Positions 11,144 to 22,927 of a DNA stretch of 47,880 nt are shown piece after piece. The DNA comes from Collybiopsis luxurians FD-317 M1 (Eukaryota > Basidiomycota > Agaricomycetes > Agaricales > Omphalotaceae). The translations under genes were made by a program, and so were the position numbers. How positions within the stretch are numbered: position 1 is the stretch's first letter; each line of letters starts with the position of its first letter. Below the pieces are notes generated by a model. The model saw only the letters and a program-made list of their open reading frames with translations, was not told the DNA's origin and did not search any database. The DNA lies in assembly GCA_000827265.1 (NCBI GenBank), contig KN834755.1, positions 405,005 to 452,884 of the forward strand, given 5' to 3'.

Positions 11144-12565
11144 TCAGTTCCGCTGGAAACCGTCCGCCGCAGAACTACTCTCGCTCTCATTCTCAGGCTC
11201 CAGCTTGACGGGCTGGAATAAAGGACTTCCTGGTAATGTGCCGAAGCTGATACTTGTTCCATACCCTGTAGTTCCTTCCTCGTACAACCTTCGCGCATTC
11301 TCATACTCCATCTTCTCTTGTTCAGCTTGAGCCAAAAAGGGCTAAAAAAACCACATCAGAAAGTCAGAGACAAACTAGATGTTGTACCAATCACCTTTCG
11401 TTCATCATCGGTCATAGATCTCCACTTGGCCGCAGCTAGAACACTCTGCTTCGTCGTCTCAGTCTCGTCTCCAAAAACTTCTTGTACAAAGTGAGGATTG
11501 GACCGAATGCGCTGAAGGAACATAAAGTAAGCACTGAGTGGCTTCTTGGGCGCATTCGGATCCTTGATGTTGGACTTGCGAGACTTGCTGGCCTTTCTTT
11601 GCGCAGCACGAAACATGTTCTCGCGCTTGATATCCTCGGGAGTAAGGGTTCGCATGTAAGCAGAGTGTTCGCGTTCTCTAGCTTCCTTCATTGCCTGTGA
11701 ACGACGCTTGTAGGGCTGAATATCATACGTCATTAAAAGCTCCAATCGCAGAAAGAATCACAGGCTCTTACCTCCTTCTCCTCAGGACTAAGCAAAGCGT
11801 ATTCTTGTCCGGCCTCCTTGGCCGCCTGAGCGACATTCAACTTGCGTGTATTGGAAGCCTGTTGTCGCTGGATCCAATCTGTAAAATACAGCTGCCATGC
11901 AGACGGCGCTAGTTTCGGGGGACGCAAAGCAGATTTGGTCGGAACTAGTACAAAAATAGTTTAGACAAGGGCTGGCTTGGTGAATGACGCGCTCCCTTAC
12001 CAGAATCATTCAACTTGTCAGTTTTATCATGTTCCTCAACAGAAGAGTTTGATGCCTTCCTGCGTCGCCGGACCGTAGCATCACGATCGTCGCTGTCTGA
12101 TAGACCAACATCGAAGAGTGTGGCACTGCTCGCGTATGAACCATCTTCACTATGAAACTCGCTGTCGTCCAACAGGTGAAAGGCTTGTTGATAGTTTGAG
12201 TGGGTATAGTCCCCAGAGTCCATCAACTGCTCCCAGGAAAAATTTAAGTCTCCTTCATATTCCTGTTTAATCTGAAAATCGAACTGGATAAGTGGACCCT
12301 TATGTCCATTTTCACCAGTAACGGCTTCTTGTTTGGCCTCTATTTCGTCAGTAACATGGTGTACAGGATCGATTTTCTCGTTCACGACAGCATTTTGAAT
12401 GTTTCTTTCTGGCTCAGGGAGACTCGTTGCTGGCATTATTTGGTTCTGCATCGGTGGGCTCTGCCAATCAACGCCAGCACTGAGAGCCGCATGCCCTGTC
12501 GAAGCCGACTGTCGCTTGAGATGCGCAGCCTGTAACAAAGTAAATATCAGCTTTGGAAAGAGCAT
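11144..12565 (-). CDS. Two-HMG-box DNA-binding protein
   Basis: Exons 12001-12541 or longer, 11772-11944, 11395-11715 and 11144-11341 splice in frame (for example NDS-VPTKSALRPP). The first HMG-like box reads LAPSAWQLYFTDWIQRQQ...AKEAGQEYALLSPEEKE. The second is a classical box: DPNAPKKPLSAYFMFLQRIR...AAAKWRSMTDDERK, continuing PFLAQAEQEKMEYENARR. Upstream lie an acidic low-complexity region and a basic RRRRKA patch that could be a nuclear signal. HMG boxes bind and bend DNA, so a chromatin or mitochondrial-nucleoid architectural role is likely. The frame is open beyond 12541 into the neighbouring conserved protein, so the true start is uncertain: ATG at 12565, ATG at 12451, or 14059 if the two form one fused gene. 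Confidence 0.75.
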
Positions 12566-14059
12566 CCTGGGTTCTTGCGCACCTGCTAGTATACTATCAA
12601 CACATAAGTCAAATTTTTCTTCGATTCTCCTGATTAACTCAAGGTCGTCGGGAAATTCTGCGTCTGACTGAATCTCGGTTTTAGTATGCGTAACGTTGAC
12701 TCAGATGAAGAAATTCAGCCCACATCTTGCAGAATGGAACACCAGTCATCGTCATGGGTCAAAGCTATTTCAGCAAGCGGACACTACGATTGTGTCAAGA
12801 GCAGGAGCATTGTCTAGAGCGCTGATTTCATACCTGTTCGAGAATGTACTCATTGATAACATCGGAAGGATGATATATCTGCAGATGACAAACCTAATCA
12901 CGAAATCGTTTGTCGGAAAGAATAGGACTTTCGTACCTGGGAATTCAACTCATCGGACTCTGAAGAAATTGAACTATTGGGGCTGCTAATGTCACTAACG
13001 GTGATCGGTGATGCTGCCTCGACACTATCAGTTTCCATACGACTGCTACGGGTTCCACTCGTATCAGATTGGGAGCTGGGGCTAGAACTTGCTGCTGACT
13101 GGGGTAAAGATACCATATCTCCCTGATACATTATACTCTTTGGCGTCAAGCCCATGATGTGCGACACCTTGACACCCCCCAAAAGCCTTGCTTTGGTACC
13201 CTGTCGTAGACGTATCTTAAAGCCACGAATGAAAACAGCTTGATTATTGGCCTGATATCCCAAATGGGTCCTGTTTGAAAGATAACTGTGCATTGCAGAG
13301 GAGCGCGTCATACGCAACGATCCGTCGCCGATACCGGTGGCAATGAACTTGAGTGAAATATGCTGTTCTTGCTCTGGCTGGGAGAAAGCGGCAGCTTCCC
13401 AGGCGCATGTTTTATCGTATCCAGTGATGAGATACAATGAGCCATTTTGGGCTTCCAATCCAAGTGAGGGTCCATTAACGAATTGATACCAGCTCTCTGC
13501 ATTGTCTTCGGCGAGTTTGCGTAGTCTAGAGAGATCCCGATAGTCTACTCGAGATGCACCCTGGGGCAGCATGAGCACGGCTCCGCTTGATCGAGTGAAT
13601 CGCAGCTCAATGCCTGCTCCAACAGCGAGTGGAACACCGCTAAAAGAAAGTACTGCCGCGTCAATGCGTAATTGTGTCCTCCAAAGAATAATGAGCGCAC
13701 GGGATTGATGCTGAAGCATCAGCGCCTAGAATGAAGGATTTTGTGCCTGAACTGTATATAGGAATGCCAGGTTCGTGTCGCTGAGATGTGATCCTAAGTA
13801 GCCGTTCATTCCACCCAAGCTCAACGAACCCCGTCGGGACACCATGCCATTGATTAATGATATGATCCTTCGGCAGGAAAACGTTGAACAGAAAATCAAA
13901 GGCCCCATCTGCAGTCACCAAGCCAACGTCCCCTATACGCACTCCGCTGGACAGGTATTCTTCTGGCAAAGCTTCGTTGGGTTCTGGGACCCATAACGGA
14001 TAGCCATGCCCATGAGGCAGCAGTAAACGCGCGTAAGTTTCGCTGTAGTTTGTGCACAT
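12468..14059 (-). CDS. Agaricomycete-specific conserved protein (possibly N-terminal part of the HMG-box gene)
   Basis: The start at 14059 gives MCTNYSETYARLLLPHGHGY, followed by SSGVRIGDVGLVTADGAFDFLFNV, a GVPLAVGAGIELRF strand and a LPQGASRVDYRDL segment. Next come AESWYQFVNGPSLG, SLYLITGYDKTCAWEAAAFS, QAVFIRGFKI, a serine-rich linker, and the tail IYHPSDVINEYILEQ / IALTHDDDWCSILQD / FPDDLELIRRI. This architecture is a lineage-specific family I know from mushroom genomes; its function is unknown and I see no catalytic motif. Introns place neatly, for example the one whose acceptor lies before GVPLAV. At the 3' end a good 53-nt intron (GTGCGC...TTACAG) leads to a TGA at 12468-12470. Without it the frame runs on into the HMG-box protein. 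Confidence 0.7.
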
Positions 14060-15420
14060 GGGTTTCGCAGAGAAAAGGGGTGCAGTCCTAGTAGCTGCTA
14101 CTTACTCGGCTTTTTGGATGCGAGCAACTAGGAGGAACCACGGTGAATGAAGAAGACAGGGTGAAAGTTAGGCAATGTGGAGTTGAAAGGCAGTTAAAAA
14201 GCATCTTCCATGTCTGGCGTAACGTTATGCAAGTAGCGAGCTTGCCAGATGACACTATTGTGCATGGTGGTAAGGTGGTAAGTATTGAGACTGGCTGGTC
14301 CAGTGTAACTAAATCGAGCACTGCCAAGAAAGCTGTTAACCTGTGCTGCGGTTTACACGCTCTAGGTGTAGATCTTTGAATTCTGAATGATCGTGTGGGG
14401 GAAACTTAAATTTTGAAAGTAGCAGATGTCAAGCGGATGCGCTGTGCATTCACTGCAATCCTGGTTGCATTCCGTATGAGACTTCTCTACATTTGTATAA
14501 GCAAGTATTAAGTCATTGACAGATTGATTTGGGATTGCTGTTGAAGCAAGGCGGTACTGTTGCTGAAAGAGAGTTGGTCAATTATCAGAAAAGTGGCATA
14601 GGGAGTTGGCGGAAAACTTTGTAGGGATTTTTGGGATGCTCCTCAGAATTTCGGCGTTCAGATCTTGGACCGTGCCGTGTAATATACTTCCTTCCTTCCT
14701 TCCAGCCTTTTATCCGATTCGCGGGCGTCAACTTTACGAGTCCGGAATGAAACGAAGGAATCAGTTGCCATAACGCCTTCAGACCAGCTTTGAACCATCG
14801 CTATGATGCTTTTCAGGCGTCTCGCTAACCAGTTTCAAAAGCTAGTGAAAAGTTTTTTATTTTGAAAAAAGCTGTGAAAAAATGCTAGTTCCTGTGCGTC
14901 TAATCACCTTACTAGCAAACTTGCCGTTTCACTGCCATGTCAATGCTCGTTCGCATATTTCCTGTTCTTCGTCTTCTTTCTTTTCAACACCACCTTTCCT
15001 CAATCTTTCCGGGTTTCTTCTGAACTCGTTAATGGCTACACCTCTTATTATCCACACAAGCTCAACAGTCGATTCATGAAGTCACAGCTCTTATCGACAC
15101 GCCGGACCAGTTGAAGCGTTATCGATAAGGGTTTTGGAGAGGATTATACGCACGTAGAACCACCTCTCCAATTCTTTTTACAATTCTTCTACTTCTTCTT
15201 CCGTTCTACCCGACACAGAAAACAACACCCTCTTCCGTGCGTCAAGAATCTCGTTAATATCATTGCTACAAAGACATACGAGCAAGCAGACGCGTAGTTC
15301 TTTCGCGCACTATGACTCGAAATACTTCATGATGGATAGCGCGTTTCCTTGTATCGTTTTTCGCCTCTTTGAAGATCGTTCGACAAATGATTGGATTTAG
15401 ATTCGGAGAAACGGTTCACT
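14060..15420. other. Intergenic, no gene recognised
   Basis: The stretch upstream of the conserved gene starting at 14059. It contains a short ttcc tandem run near 14687-14703. Short frames have no recognisable content. Confidence 0.35.
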
Positions 15421-15429
15421 CACCTCGAG

Positions 15430-15835
15430 AATGATGACTTGGCTCTTGACGAAGAGGAGGGATGTTGCGGGCACGACGCCTCAATCGGTTTTCTTCGATG
15501 GAGAAGATTCCGTGAGTTGGATGGATACAGACTCGATCTACGGCATTAGGTACGTAGGCTTAAATCATTTCTCATGTTGTTTCACATAAGTCAACCTCTT
15601 AGAAACTTGGCTGATGTATGGTCCTCGACATATATTACATTCAACTTGATTTCGGCTGCTACCCCGACAATTTCCCGGTCGCTGCGAAGGGAATGACGAC
15701 GAGAGTGCACCATTACTAGTTACCTCGTCGATTGGTTCCTTCGAGCTCGTTAGCATTTCTATCTACCATGAAGCATATTCTGCTGGATTTACTCGGTGCC
15801 AAGGATCCTGGGATCAAGAGTTATTTCAAGGTTTA
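15430..15835 (+). CDS. Possible exons of an unidentified gene
   Basis: A coding-looking stretch at 15430-15549 (MMTWLLTKRRDV...FFDGEDSVSWMDTDSIYGI) is followed by a possible intron, then frames reading NLADVWSSTYITFNLISAATP and, in another phase, SAPLLVTSSIGSFELVSISI (from about 15700). I cannot splice these into one convincing protein, and I do not recognise the family. They could be remnants of a decayed gene or chance frames. Confidence 0.25.
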
Positions 15836-15979
15836 TTCTCTTCAAAAAGTTCACAATTCTGGCTCTGTGACTAACGAGTTTCGGTTAGGATACCGCTTGG
15901 CTATTCGACTGATTCAAAAGCACCGCAAGCATGCCGGGTGAAATGGACCCGTTTGTGGATGAGGACGATGCAGCTCAGG

Positions 15980-16640
15980 TTTTTATCTGCGTACACACCG
16001 TGACGTTCTTACTCACAATTTGGTCTCCAGCAAAATCCATGTCATCAACAACTATTCCCACTCTGTACCTCTCCCATCGACATCTGCCAATCTGGTATTC
16101 ATGGGTGACGACCATGTTCCGTTCTTGAGGAAGGGATACCGGAGCTGCATATGATACCGAGTTGTTTCCTCTGCGGCGGTGGAATATCCTCTTGAGGGTC
16201 TTCATAGCAGAGCATCTGCATCTCGACTCGAAGCTGCTGACCAGTGTCAAAGGCAGGGAATCGATACGGGATGAATTTGTGAGTACACTGGTCATGCTCA
16301 TCTGCATGAGAAAGGCCCATTGTTGCGTTACGTTTGTCAGTAGAAATCCAGATGAGATTCCAGGTTTTGAATGTGTAGGTCCAAGATTCGATCTGTATCT
16401 GTTGATGAATGTGGGGGGACATCATGCATTATGGATCATAGTTATACGTGCTCCTCCAATGGAATCGCTACCTCACAATGGCATTACTGACAAGCCTGGA
16501 GTGCGCGATATGAGGATGGCTCATCTTCGCAATCGTAGCCTGCCTTAAATACAAAACCTTCCACGCTTACTTTCTCAATATTCCACCGTCTCATTCTATT
16601 GCTCTATCTCCAATGACCCAATAATATCCCCTTAGGATGA
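15980..16640. other. Coding-like region on both strands, unresolved
   Basis: Long frames overlap on opposite strands: a plus frame of 128 codons at 16162-16548 and minus frames at 16099-16425 and 15975-16307. A minus reading (IESWTYTFKTWNLIWISTDK...HKFIPYRFPAFDTGQQLRVEM) and a strong minus-strand donor near 16014 slightly favour a minus gene, possibly continuing the exon at 16642-17070. I cannot decide from sequence alone. Confidence 0.25.
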
Positions 16641-16641
16641 T

Positions 16642-17070
16642 TTATCTGTCTCGTAAAATATCTCTGTTTTGAGTTCGCGGCAGGCCGAGTTGTCGGTTTG
16701 GCTGTTGCATGTAGAGGGAGGATTCAGAGTTGCCTTGGGAGATGATGTGTGTGCCGTCGAAATGCATTTTGAGGAGGTCGCGTCGGGAGCAGTGGAGATG
16801 AAGGGAGAGGAGGGATTTTAGGGAGATGTATTGGAGGGCGTAGGTATTGTTGGATACTGGATCGTTGAGGTTGGTGGTAACCGTGCCGTCTTCATTGTAA
16901 GCGCCGCCATCGGACTTGGATTTGTCATAACTCAATGGACTGAGAGATAAAAAGTGTGTAGAAACTAGTTTGGCATGGGGGATCCAGTTGAAGTGAGTAG
17001 CTAGTGCATATAAGGCCGAGAGTGGTAAGGCTATGGATAGGTGGAAGAGGGACAGGAGGCCTAGCCTCAT
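16642..17070 (-). CDS. Possible first exon of a secreted or membrane protein
   Basis: A 142-codon frame starts with a strong hydrophobic leader (MRLGLLSLFHLSIALPLSAL) and then a hydrophilic segment with NNT and DPVSNNTYALQYISL. The end of the frame (after about residue 120) looks like intron sequence, so this would be exon 1 of a longer gene reaching into the unresolved region to the left. The family is not recognised. Confidence 0.35.
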   Translation of the reverse strand: MRLGLLSLFHLSIALPLSALYALATHFNWIPHAKLVSTHFLSLSPLSYDKSKSDGGAYNEDGTVTTNLNDPVSNNTYALQYISLKSLLSLHLHCSRRDLLKMHFDGTHIISQGNSESSLYMQQPNRQLGLPRTQNRDILRDR

Positions 17071-17604
17071 AGGATGGCCCAGGATTAGGCGAACATTAGA
17101 ATGAAGGTTTTTGGAGGGGATTGTTTACGGAGGGATGGGGAGACTGCTTATCTGGCAGAGCATTGATATATTCTATGAAATGAAAATGATTACTCTTTCT
17201 AGTAAAATGTCTGAATGCAAAAAATGTACATTTTCGGGTGAAATCTTTTTTTTTTTCAGTGGAGAAACAAAACGGGCGACATCCCAATTTACCGCCAAAA
17301 CATCGCCCGAGTTGTTTCTCTCCCGAAAAAGGTAACCTTTTTCAAAGGAAAATCTGATGAAAAAGGATTCTCTTCGTTAAAAAAAATTTGCGTCGCGATT
17401 GTTGATTCTCTTGCCGGAAAAAGGCGATCTTTTTCACAGAATGTTCCCGAGGTTTTTTCAAAAGGCGTTTTGTGGAGTGGGATGGGGTTTTATTTTCACG
17501 CCGGCTTTGTGACATAATGTGGCTACTGATACTAATAAAGTCATTGCACTGCATGGTCCTAGCGCTGTATAGGCTCCGCTTTCAACGAGTCCAATGTCAG
17601 CTCC
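17071..17604. other. Intergenic, A/T-run-rich spacer
   Basis: Contains a run of T (around 17248-17259) and repeated a-rich words around ttttcaaag/gaaaaagg. No gene is seen. It separates the 3' end of the ADP-ribosyltransferase-fold gene from the possible secreted-protein exon. Confidence 0.35.
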
Positions 17605-19003
17605 CTACTTGATCTGCAATGCAGTCTTCACTGCCGAGGAGAAGTCTGCACTCGGTCCTTGGCTGTCAGCAGGATCAGTGAACTGGCCGGCAGGAAATTC
17701 AGTACAAGGGATATTGGAATGTTCTGCAACAAGTTTGAGGTTCTTGCTGAGAGTATTCTGGTCAGTCACAGTGTACTGCCAAAAGTCTGGGGTCAACTTG
17801 TCATCCGCTAAGGGAATATTGCTGTCAGTAACAGACAAGTTCAATCATATCTGGCAGTGAATACCTCCGGCCATGCGCATAGGGCTAACAGCAAAACTGT
17901 ATTAGTATAATAAGTTAAATGAGACTTTAATGACAGCGCACCCTGTAATCATTACTTTTCCTTCAGCAATGTTGTTAATCACTTTCTGAACGTCTGGAGT
18001 GTCATCGACCGCAAGATTAGCGCAACAAAACTAAACATAACATTTGGTGGTTAGGAACAATTAGAAATCATGGTTGATTGCCTCGTACTTCTCGCCAGTC
18101 ATCAGTTTCACCAGTGAACGCATGAATCTTGTTGCTACGTTTACCCAAAGATAGTCATATTATGTATACCGGAATCAAGATCTTGGAACACTGCTTACGC
18201 GGAAATGCCAGCCCACGAGTATTCTGAATGGATAACTCTAAGTTAGAAACCTGAGAGGATAAAATGTAGCAAAAAAATGCTGTGCACCAAATATAGTCAC
18301 AGATTTGGGTTCTAGTCCAGGGACCACATCCGCCGGATTACAAACAAACTGTCCTGCTGCTCGCATTCTGTCGGTGAGATAGAATCCATCTGAGAATAGA
18401 GTCAGACCTGAGGCTCAGGAAGATTCAGAACTGTGTAGACCTCACAGTTACGCGAAAAATCTCCCTGCTTCGCAGTCTTTGAGAGCAATGGACCATTGGC
18501 CTTCAACAATGCGGCCTTCATCGAAGGAGTGCCATGATACAGCGTGATAGATCCTGTAGCAGGTACTGGGCTGTAGTTTGTCCGTCCAAACAAAGACCGA
18601 GGTACTGTCTTTTTTGACTCAGAACATTGCTGAGTATTCTAGATCAGTTTCAAGTTTCAAAGTAAGTCAAAATGGAGGGCAAAATGTGCACCTGGAAAGA
18701 CTGTTTGCTCTTTGGTGGCGTTGTGCTGGAGGGAATGCCTGTTTTGGAAGGGGATGATTTGCTCTTAGAGGAAGAAGGAGTAGTTGTAGCCAATTTGGGC
18801 AGAGATGATGAAGTATTTGGTTTAGAAGGTTGTACACTGGATTTGGGAGAGTTGACTGGTTTCCCCAATTTCGAAGGACTCTTGACTTTTGAAGTGGTAT
18901 GAGCGGCAGGCAATGCATTGCAGGGGCCCAAAGAAGATATGACAATTAGTGTGATGAAACAAAGGCAAAGAAAATAGTGAAGCCTGAGCATCTTGCAGTG
19001 CAT
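17605..19003 (-). CDS. Secreted ADP-ribosyltransferase-fold protein
   Basis: Seven exons splice into a frame of about 331 residues from 19003 to the stop at 17605. A signal peptide (LHYFLCLCFITLIVISSLG) precedes a roughly 75-residue Ser/Pro/Lys/Thr-rich linker, typical of cell-wall or secreted fungal proteins. The folded part starts near SITLYHGTPSMKAALLKANG, followed by QGDFSHGFYLTDRMRAAGQF, SWAGISANKIHAFTGETDDW, an FCCANLAVDD segment and LTPDFWQYTVTDQNTLSKN. YHGT and GDF..GFYLT(D) match the His-Tyr core of ADP-ribosyltransferase-like folds, which use NAD. Whether the protein is catalytic is unknown, and the third (Glu) residue is not assigned. The conserved tail (HSNIPC) is one I associate with a fungal family of unknown role. 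Several acceptors end ...AGAG, but all exons join cleanly. Confidence 0.68.
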
Positions 19004-20683
19004 TAAAATAATGGATGGATAGAAGCAGGCGTTTCGACCTAGATGGACAAGGGTAAATGAAGCGGCTCTAAGGGATTTCCTTCAACTATCGTAACGAGAA
19101 CTCACCAGCGAAAGTCGTGAGTTGTGATATGCACCAGGCAGATGAAATTTCCCCCCATTTCCTGCGTGACTTATATAGGCTCCAGCTAGAGGCAATACTC
19201 CCTTGTTTCCGAGCTGGAAATCATCTGCTACTGTTTAGGAAGAATGCGGCAACTCTGGAGCTATGCTTTGCATTCGAAGTTTAATCAGTGTCAGTGTGAA
19301 CAAGATCTATATGTCATCTCGGATCTGTTTTGAGAGACTCAAAATTGTACAGACTAATACAATTGAGTTTCTTCATGTTACTTAACTAATCGGCATTTTC
19401 AGATACCGCAGACAGACTGTCAGGAAAAGGGCAATGCTATGAGTAATTCAGACTTGAGTTGATTGTACGAAGATTTCGGGAGCAACTCGGGATTTGCACC
19501 TGGATAATTGAGCTCCTTGGATCATAGATGATAGGATAGTGCCAGATCACGAGATCAGTGAATTCTAAGCTTCATGAAATGTTATAAACTCTCTTTCAAA
19601 TGGGTGTAGTCACAGGTGAAAGATGCCAGAGTACTTCTCAAACAACTTGGAGCTTGAGCCCACTGGGATGATTCTACTTGGTAACCCGGTTGCCAGAAAT
19701 ATTCGGAAAGTAATTTGACAGGTGCAATGCGGCCATCACACTGGGGCCTCTGCCGGTGACATAACTCACATCAAGTCACAGCCTATAGCTGTGCTTCAAC
19801 TTGATTCAATTTCATTGAACCCAGCTGCAAGGTGGCAACAATCCAGACTGGAGACGGAGCATTGCATACAATGAAAGATACCCACTTGAATTCAGATGTA
19901 ATTCAGATGCCAGTGCATGATGTGACAAGCTCCACTTCATTTTCACCGCACTCTCATCTAATGTTAGGTGGTGGCTCTGAATCATATACATATAACACCT
20001 GATATTCCGGAGCAACGAGCTTTGAATAAAACGGTGTGTATGGCATTGCCAATTGGTATAGGAAAAACCAGAAAAAAAAGGCGGGGTCTTTCCATGTGTG
20101 AAATGCTCAGTCTCTGATGTGGATCGTGCTCTAGATCTTGGGAGGCAACGTTTCAGTCCACAGGAGGGCACAGGGCATGAGTAACTGGTGCGCGGTAGCG
20201 TTGCATTACTAGCAGCAGGGCCTCGAGTAACCGGCAGTCAATTAGGGTTTGAGAATTGTTAGAGGGCACCGACTGTTGGCAATGTTGACCTGCAATATCC
20301 GCGACTAGGTACACCACCTGATGTACCCCCAAAATACAAGAAAATACAGGAAATGTACCGGCAATTCGTCACTCTCGAAAATGAAAGATTTGTGCTCGAG
20401 TAACCTTCGACAGAACAGTTACAATCTCGCAGAGTTCGATGTTGCATTCACATTGCTCCAACTTTTGGATACAAATACACGTACTTTCTGCGTATTTTTG
20501 TGCATTTTCCCAGCCATCACATCTGATGCAACCGGCCGGGTAGCGCGGGCAAGTGCAATCAAGCAACGAACAGCTTAGTTATACTTGAATCAGAGTCCAA
20601 AAAAACCTCGAATGTATCAGCAAGTTTGCATAGCCAAAGTAGCAAATGTCAAGTGACCGCGTGTATCAAGTTTCATATTGATC
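19004..20683. other. Intergenic, no gene recognised
   Basis: About 1.7 kb between divergently transcribed genes (ADP-ribosyltransferase-fold gene on minus, F-box gene on plus). It presumably holds both promoters. No convincing frame is seen on either strand. Confidence 0.4.
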
Positions 20684-20691
20684 TATATATA
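20684..20691 (+). promoter_or_regulatory. TATA-like box of the F-box gene
   Basis: TATATATA lies 34 bp before the ATG at 20725. The spacing would give a very short leader, so this is only a plausible core promoter element. Confidence 0.35.
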
Positions 20692-20724
20692 CTGAGCCCG
20701 TTTCTCTCCTTCACCTCGATCAGA

Positions 20725-21966
20725 ATGTTCGTTTCCGCCTCTTCTAAACCTGATCATATACCACAGGAGCTTGCCGATGTTATCATCGGTTTTCTATACG
20801 ACGATAAAGCGGCTTTATTTTGCTGCAGTTTAGTCTGCAGGGCTTGGATGCCAACGACAAGGTACCATCTTTTTAGATGTTTACAACTTAAACAAGCCAT
20901 TACCCACCATCGTCCAACCGCTCAAAATGGGGCGTCTTTTCTTGACCTAGTACTCTCTCCTCATAACACCATCGTGCCATACATCAACACGCTCTCTCTC
21001 AATGCTCAGCAGCCGTGGTTCGAAGATATCCTCCGTGCAATATCGGGCGCCCCTCTTATCAACTTATCCATGAAGACCCATACACGCCCTTGGGAGAAAC
21101 CCTCTTCGTTAATGTGGCTAGCAGATGCCTTTCCAAACCTTATTGAATTGGCGGTCTCTCCGTATTTCTTTCTGGATGGCGAGATGCTCCGCCTTCCTAC
21201 CTATTTCCAAACTCTCCGCAGCTTATCCCTTACCCCGTCTCCGAACGCTGAAAGGGAAAGCGTGTTAGTACCAACCGAAATTGCTTTTTCGAATCTAGAT
21301 AGACTAGATTCCCTTTGTCTCAGTACAGATGCAACCTTGGACTGGTTTGGTTCATTAGTCCCTATTGGCTGGTCGCCGAGGCTGCGCACCTTGCACATTA
21401 CTCTGTATCGCTGCTATCACAGAGGCGTCGGGTCTGTCAACCAGATCAACCTGCTTCTAGCAGCCAGCTGTGACACTTTGGACCATTTCGGTATCAATAT
21501 CGAGTATCGGAATGAGGTGCATGACCGGGAAGATTCCCCTGACGGCTGGTATCGTTGATTCTTCATACTACACTCCAGTTTGATTTTTGACACCACAGGT
21601 CCCAATTATGGCCACATTGACCTATCACCACTTGTGCATCTCCGTTCCTTCCATGCCCGTGTTCATGATGTTGAGGCAATTTGTGATGCACTTGCTACGG
21701 TACATGACTCTGCACAACTGGAGCATGTTACAATTCATGCGATACCTTGGCCCCTTCAAAGTCAGTATTCCACGCAGGTCGCCTGTCCCAAAGATAGAAT
21801 TTGGTCGCGAGTGGACGAGGTTGTGAAAAGAGGAAGCTTTTCGCAACTTGAGAAATTGGAAGTAGGGATACCTGCACATACCTACGGTGACGAGGGTCTT
21901 GTCACAGTCCGAGATTGTTTGGCCGATTGCGATAGGCAGAAGATCCTGAAGCTTGTATCATTGTAA
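20725..21966 (+). CDS. F-box protein
   Basis: Two exons (20725-21553 and 21599-21966, GTTGAT...CACAG intron) encode about 398 residues. The N-terminus carries an F-box (about residues 10-50: HIPQELADVIIGFLYDDKAALFCCSLVCRAW), which binds Skp1 in SCF ubiquitin ligases. The rest has irregular leucine-rich spacing (LRSLSLTPSP, LDRLDSLCLS, LRTLHITLY, LEHVTIHAIPW, LEKLEVGIP), suggesting a substrate-binding leucine-rich surface. I prefer ATG 20725 over the in-frame ATG at 20626 because the F-box normally sits close to the N-terminus and a TATA-like box lies just upstream. The substrate is unknown; such genes are strongly expanded in mushrooms. Confidence 0.85.
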
Positions 21967-22203
21967 TCGCTCAGGCCTGGCTTGGAACTGCTTATCATAC
22001 ATGCAGACTTGGTGTAATTATTTATTGATCGAGATCAAAGAAAAATGAAAAATTGCTTACTAAAAGGGTATTCTAAGGGTATTGAGTACTGTCGACACTT
22101 TACAACGTTGGCATATGCTAAAACTTCAATATAAGTACAGTTTCTCTGGGGAAAGAGGGAGGAAAGAAGAAAGCGGTACAAAAATGTGAAGAGAAATATC
22201 CAA

Positions 22204-22287
22204 TGCATTAAGGGGGAATCGAACCCCCGGCGGGTCGAGAAAAGATACTCATGGCAACGACCCAGGTTACCACTACCCCATTAATGC
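22204..22287 (-). tRNA. tRNA-Gly (GCC), with intron
   Basis: Full cloverleaf on the minus strand. The acceptor stem GCATTAA pairs with TTAATGC, with discriminator A. D-arm GGGT-AGTGGTA-ACCT; anticodon stem GGTCG/CGACC; loop starting TTGCCA, giving anticodon GCC. T-arm GGGGG-TTCGATT-CCCCC. The anticodon loop is expanded by about 13 nt (roughly TGAGTATCTTTTC), the normal position of nuclear tRNA introns after base 37. It decodes GGC/GGU glycine codons. Confidence 0.93.
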
Positions 22288-22927
22288 ATACTTTTCATAG
22301 GAAACTGACTTAATCATGTTTACCTTTCGCAACAAGAGACGTTCAAGATTCAGGTCGGGACGACATTCCATGATGGAGCCGCAAAGCCGGACCTTTTGGC
22401 ACTCCGGCTTACACGACACTAGTTGTGCAAGGAATTGATTATTGCACAAAATTTGTATCCAGATCCTACTAGTCAGAGACAAGTCGAAACTGCTATGTAT
22501 ATTAGATATTCCCAAAAGTGTCGGGCGTAGCAGTACGGTGGTTGGCAACTGGAAGCTACGCTGTACGCAGCTGCCGGTTATGCCGTATGGTTGGAGCGGT
22601 CTGGGCTCCTTCCTTATACAGGGAGGCCCCCTCCCGTGAGAATCGTATCCCCGATCTTTCGCAGGTAGAGTTCGAATGAATTGATCACACCCTTGAGGTG
22701 TTATCGCAAATAAATTTCCTGGACGAGCTCATCGAGCGGCACAAAGTTTTGCCGGGTCGCAAACCCGGAAGAAGAAAGTCAGATATCGGTGATCAGGACG
22801 AGTAATGTCACTGTGGATGAGATGATGACCGAATGCATTGAATGTAACGAAACGCTTCCAATCTACAGACAATATTTCTTTTCCCTTCGTTCCCCACCCC
22901 CTCTGCTTCCTCCCGCTATGATAGTTC
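22288..22927. other. Intergenic, no gene recognised
   Basis: Spacer between the tRNA and the 3' end of the LRRC40-like gene. Short frames only. Confidence 0.4.
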
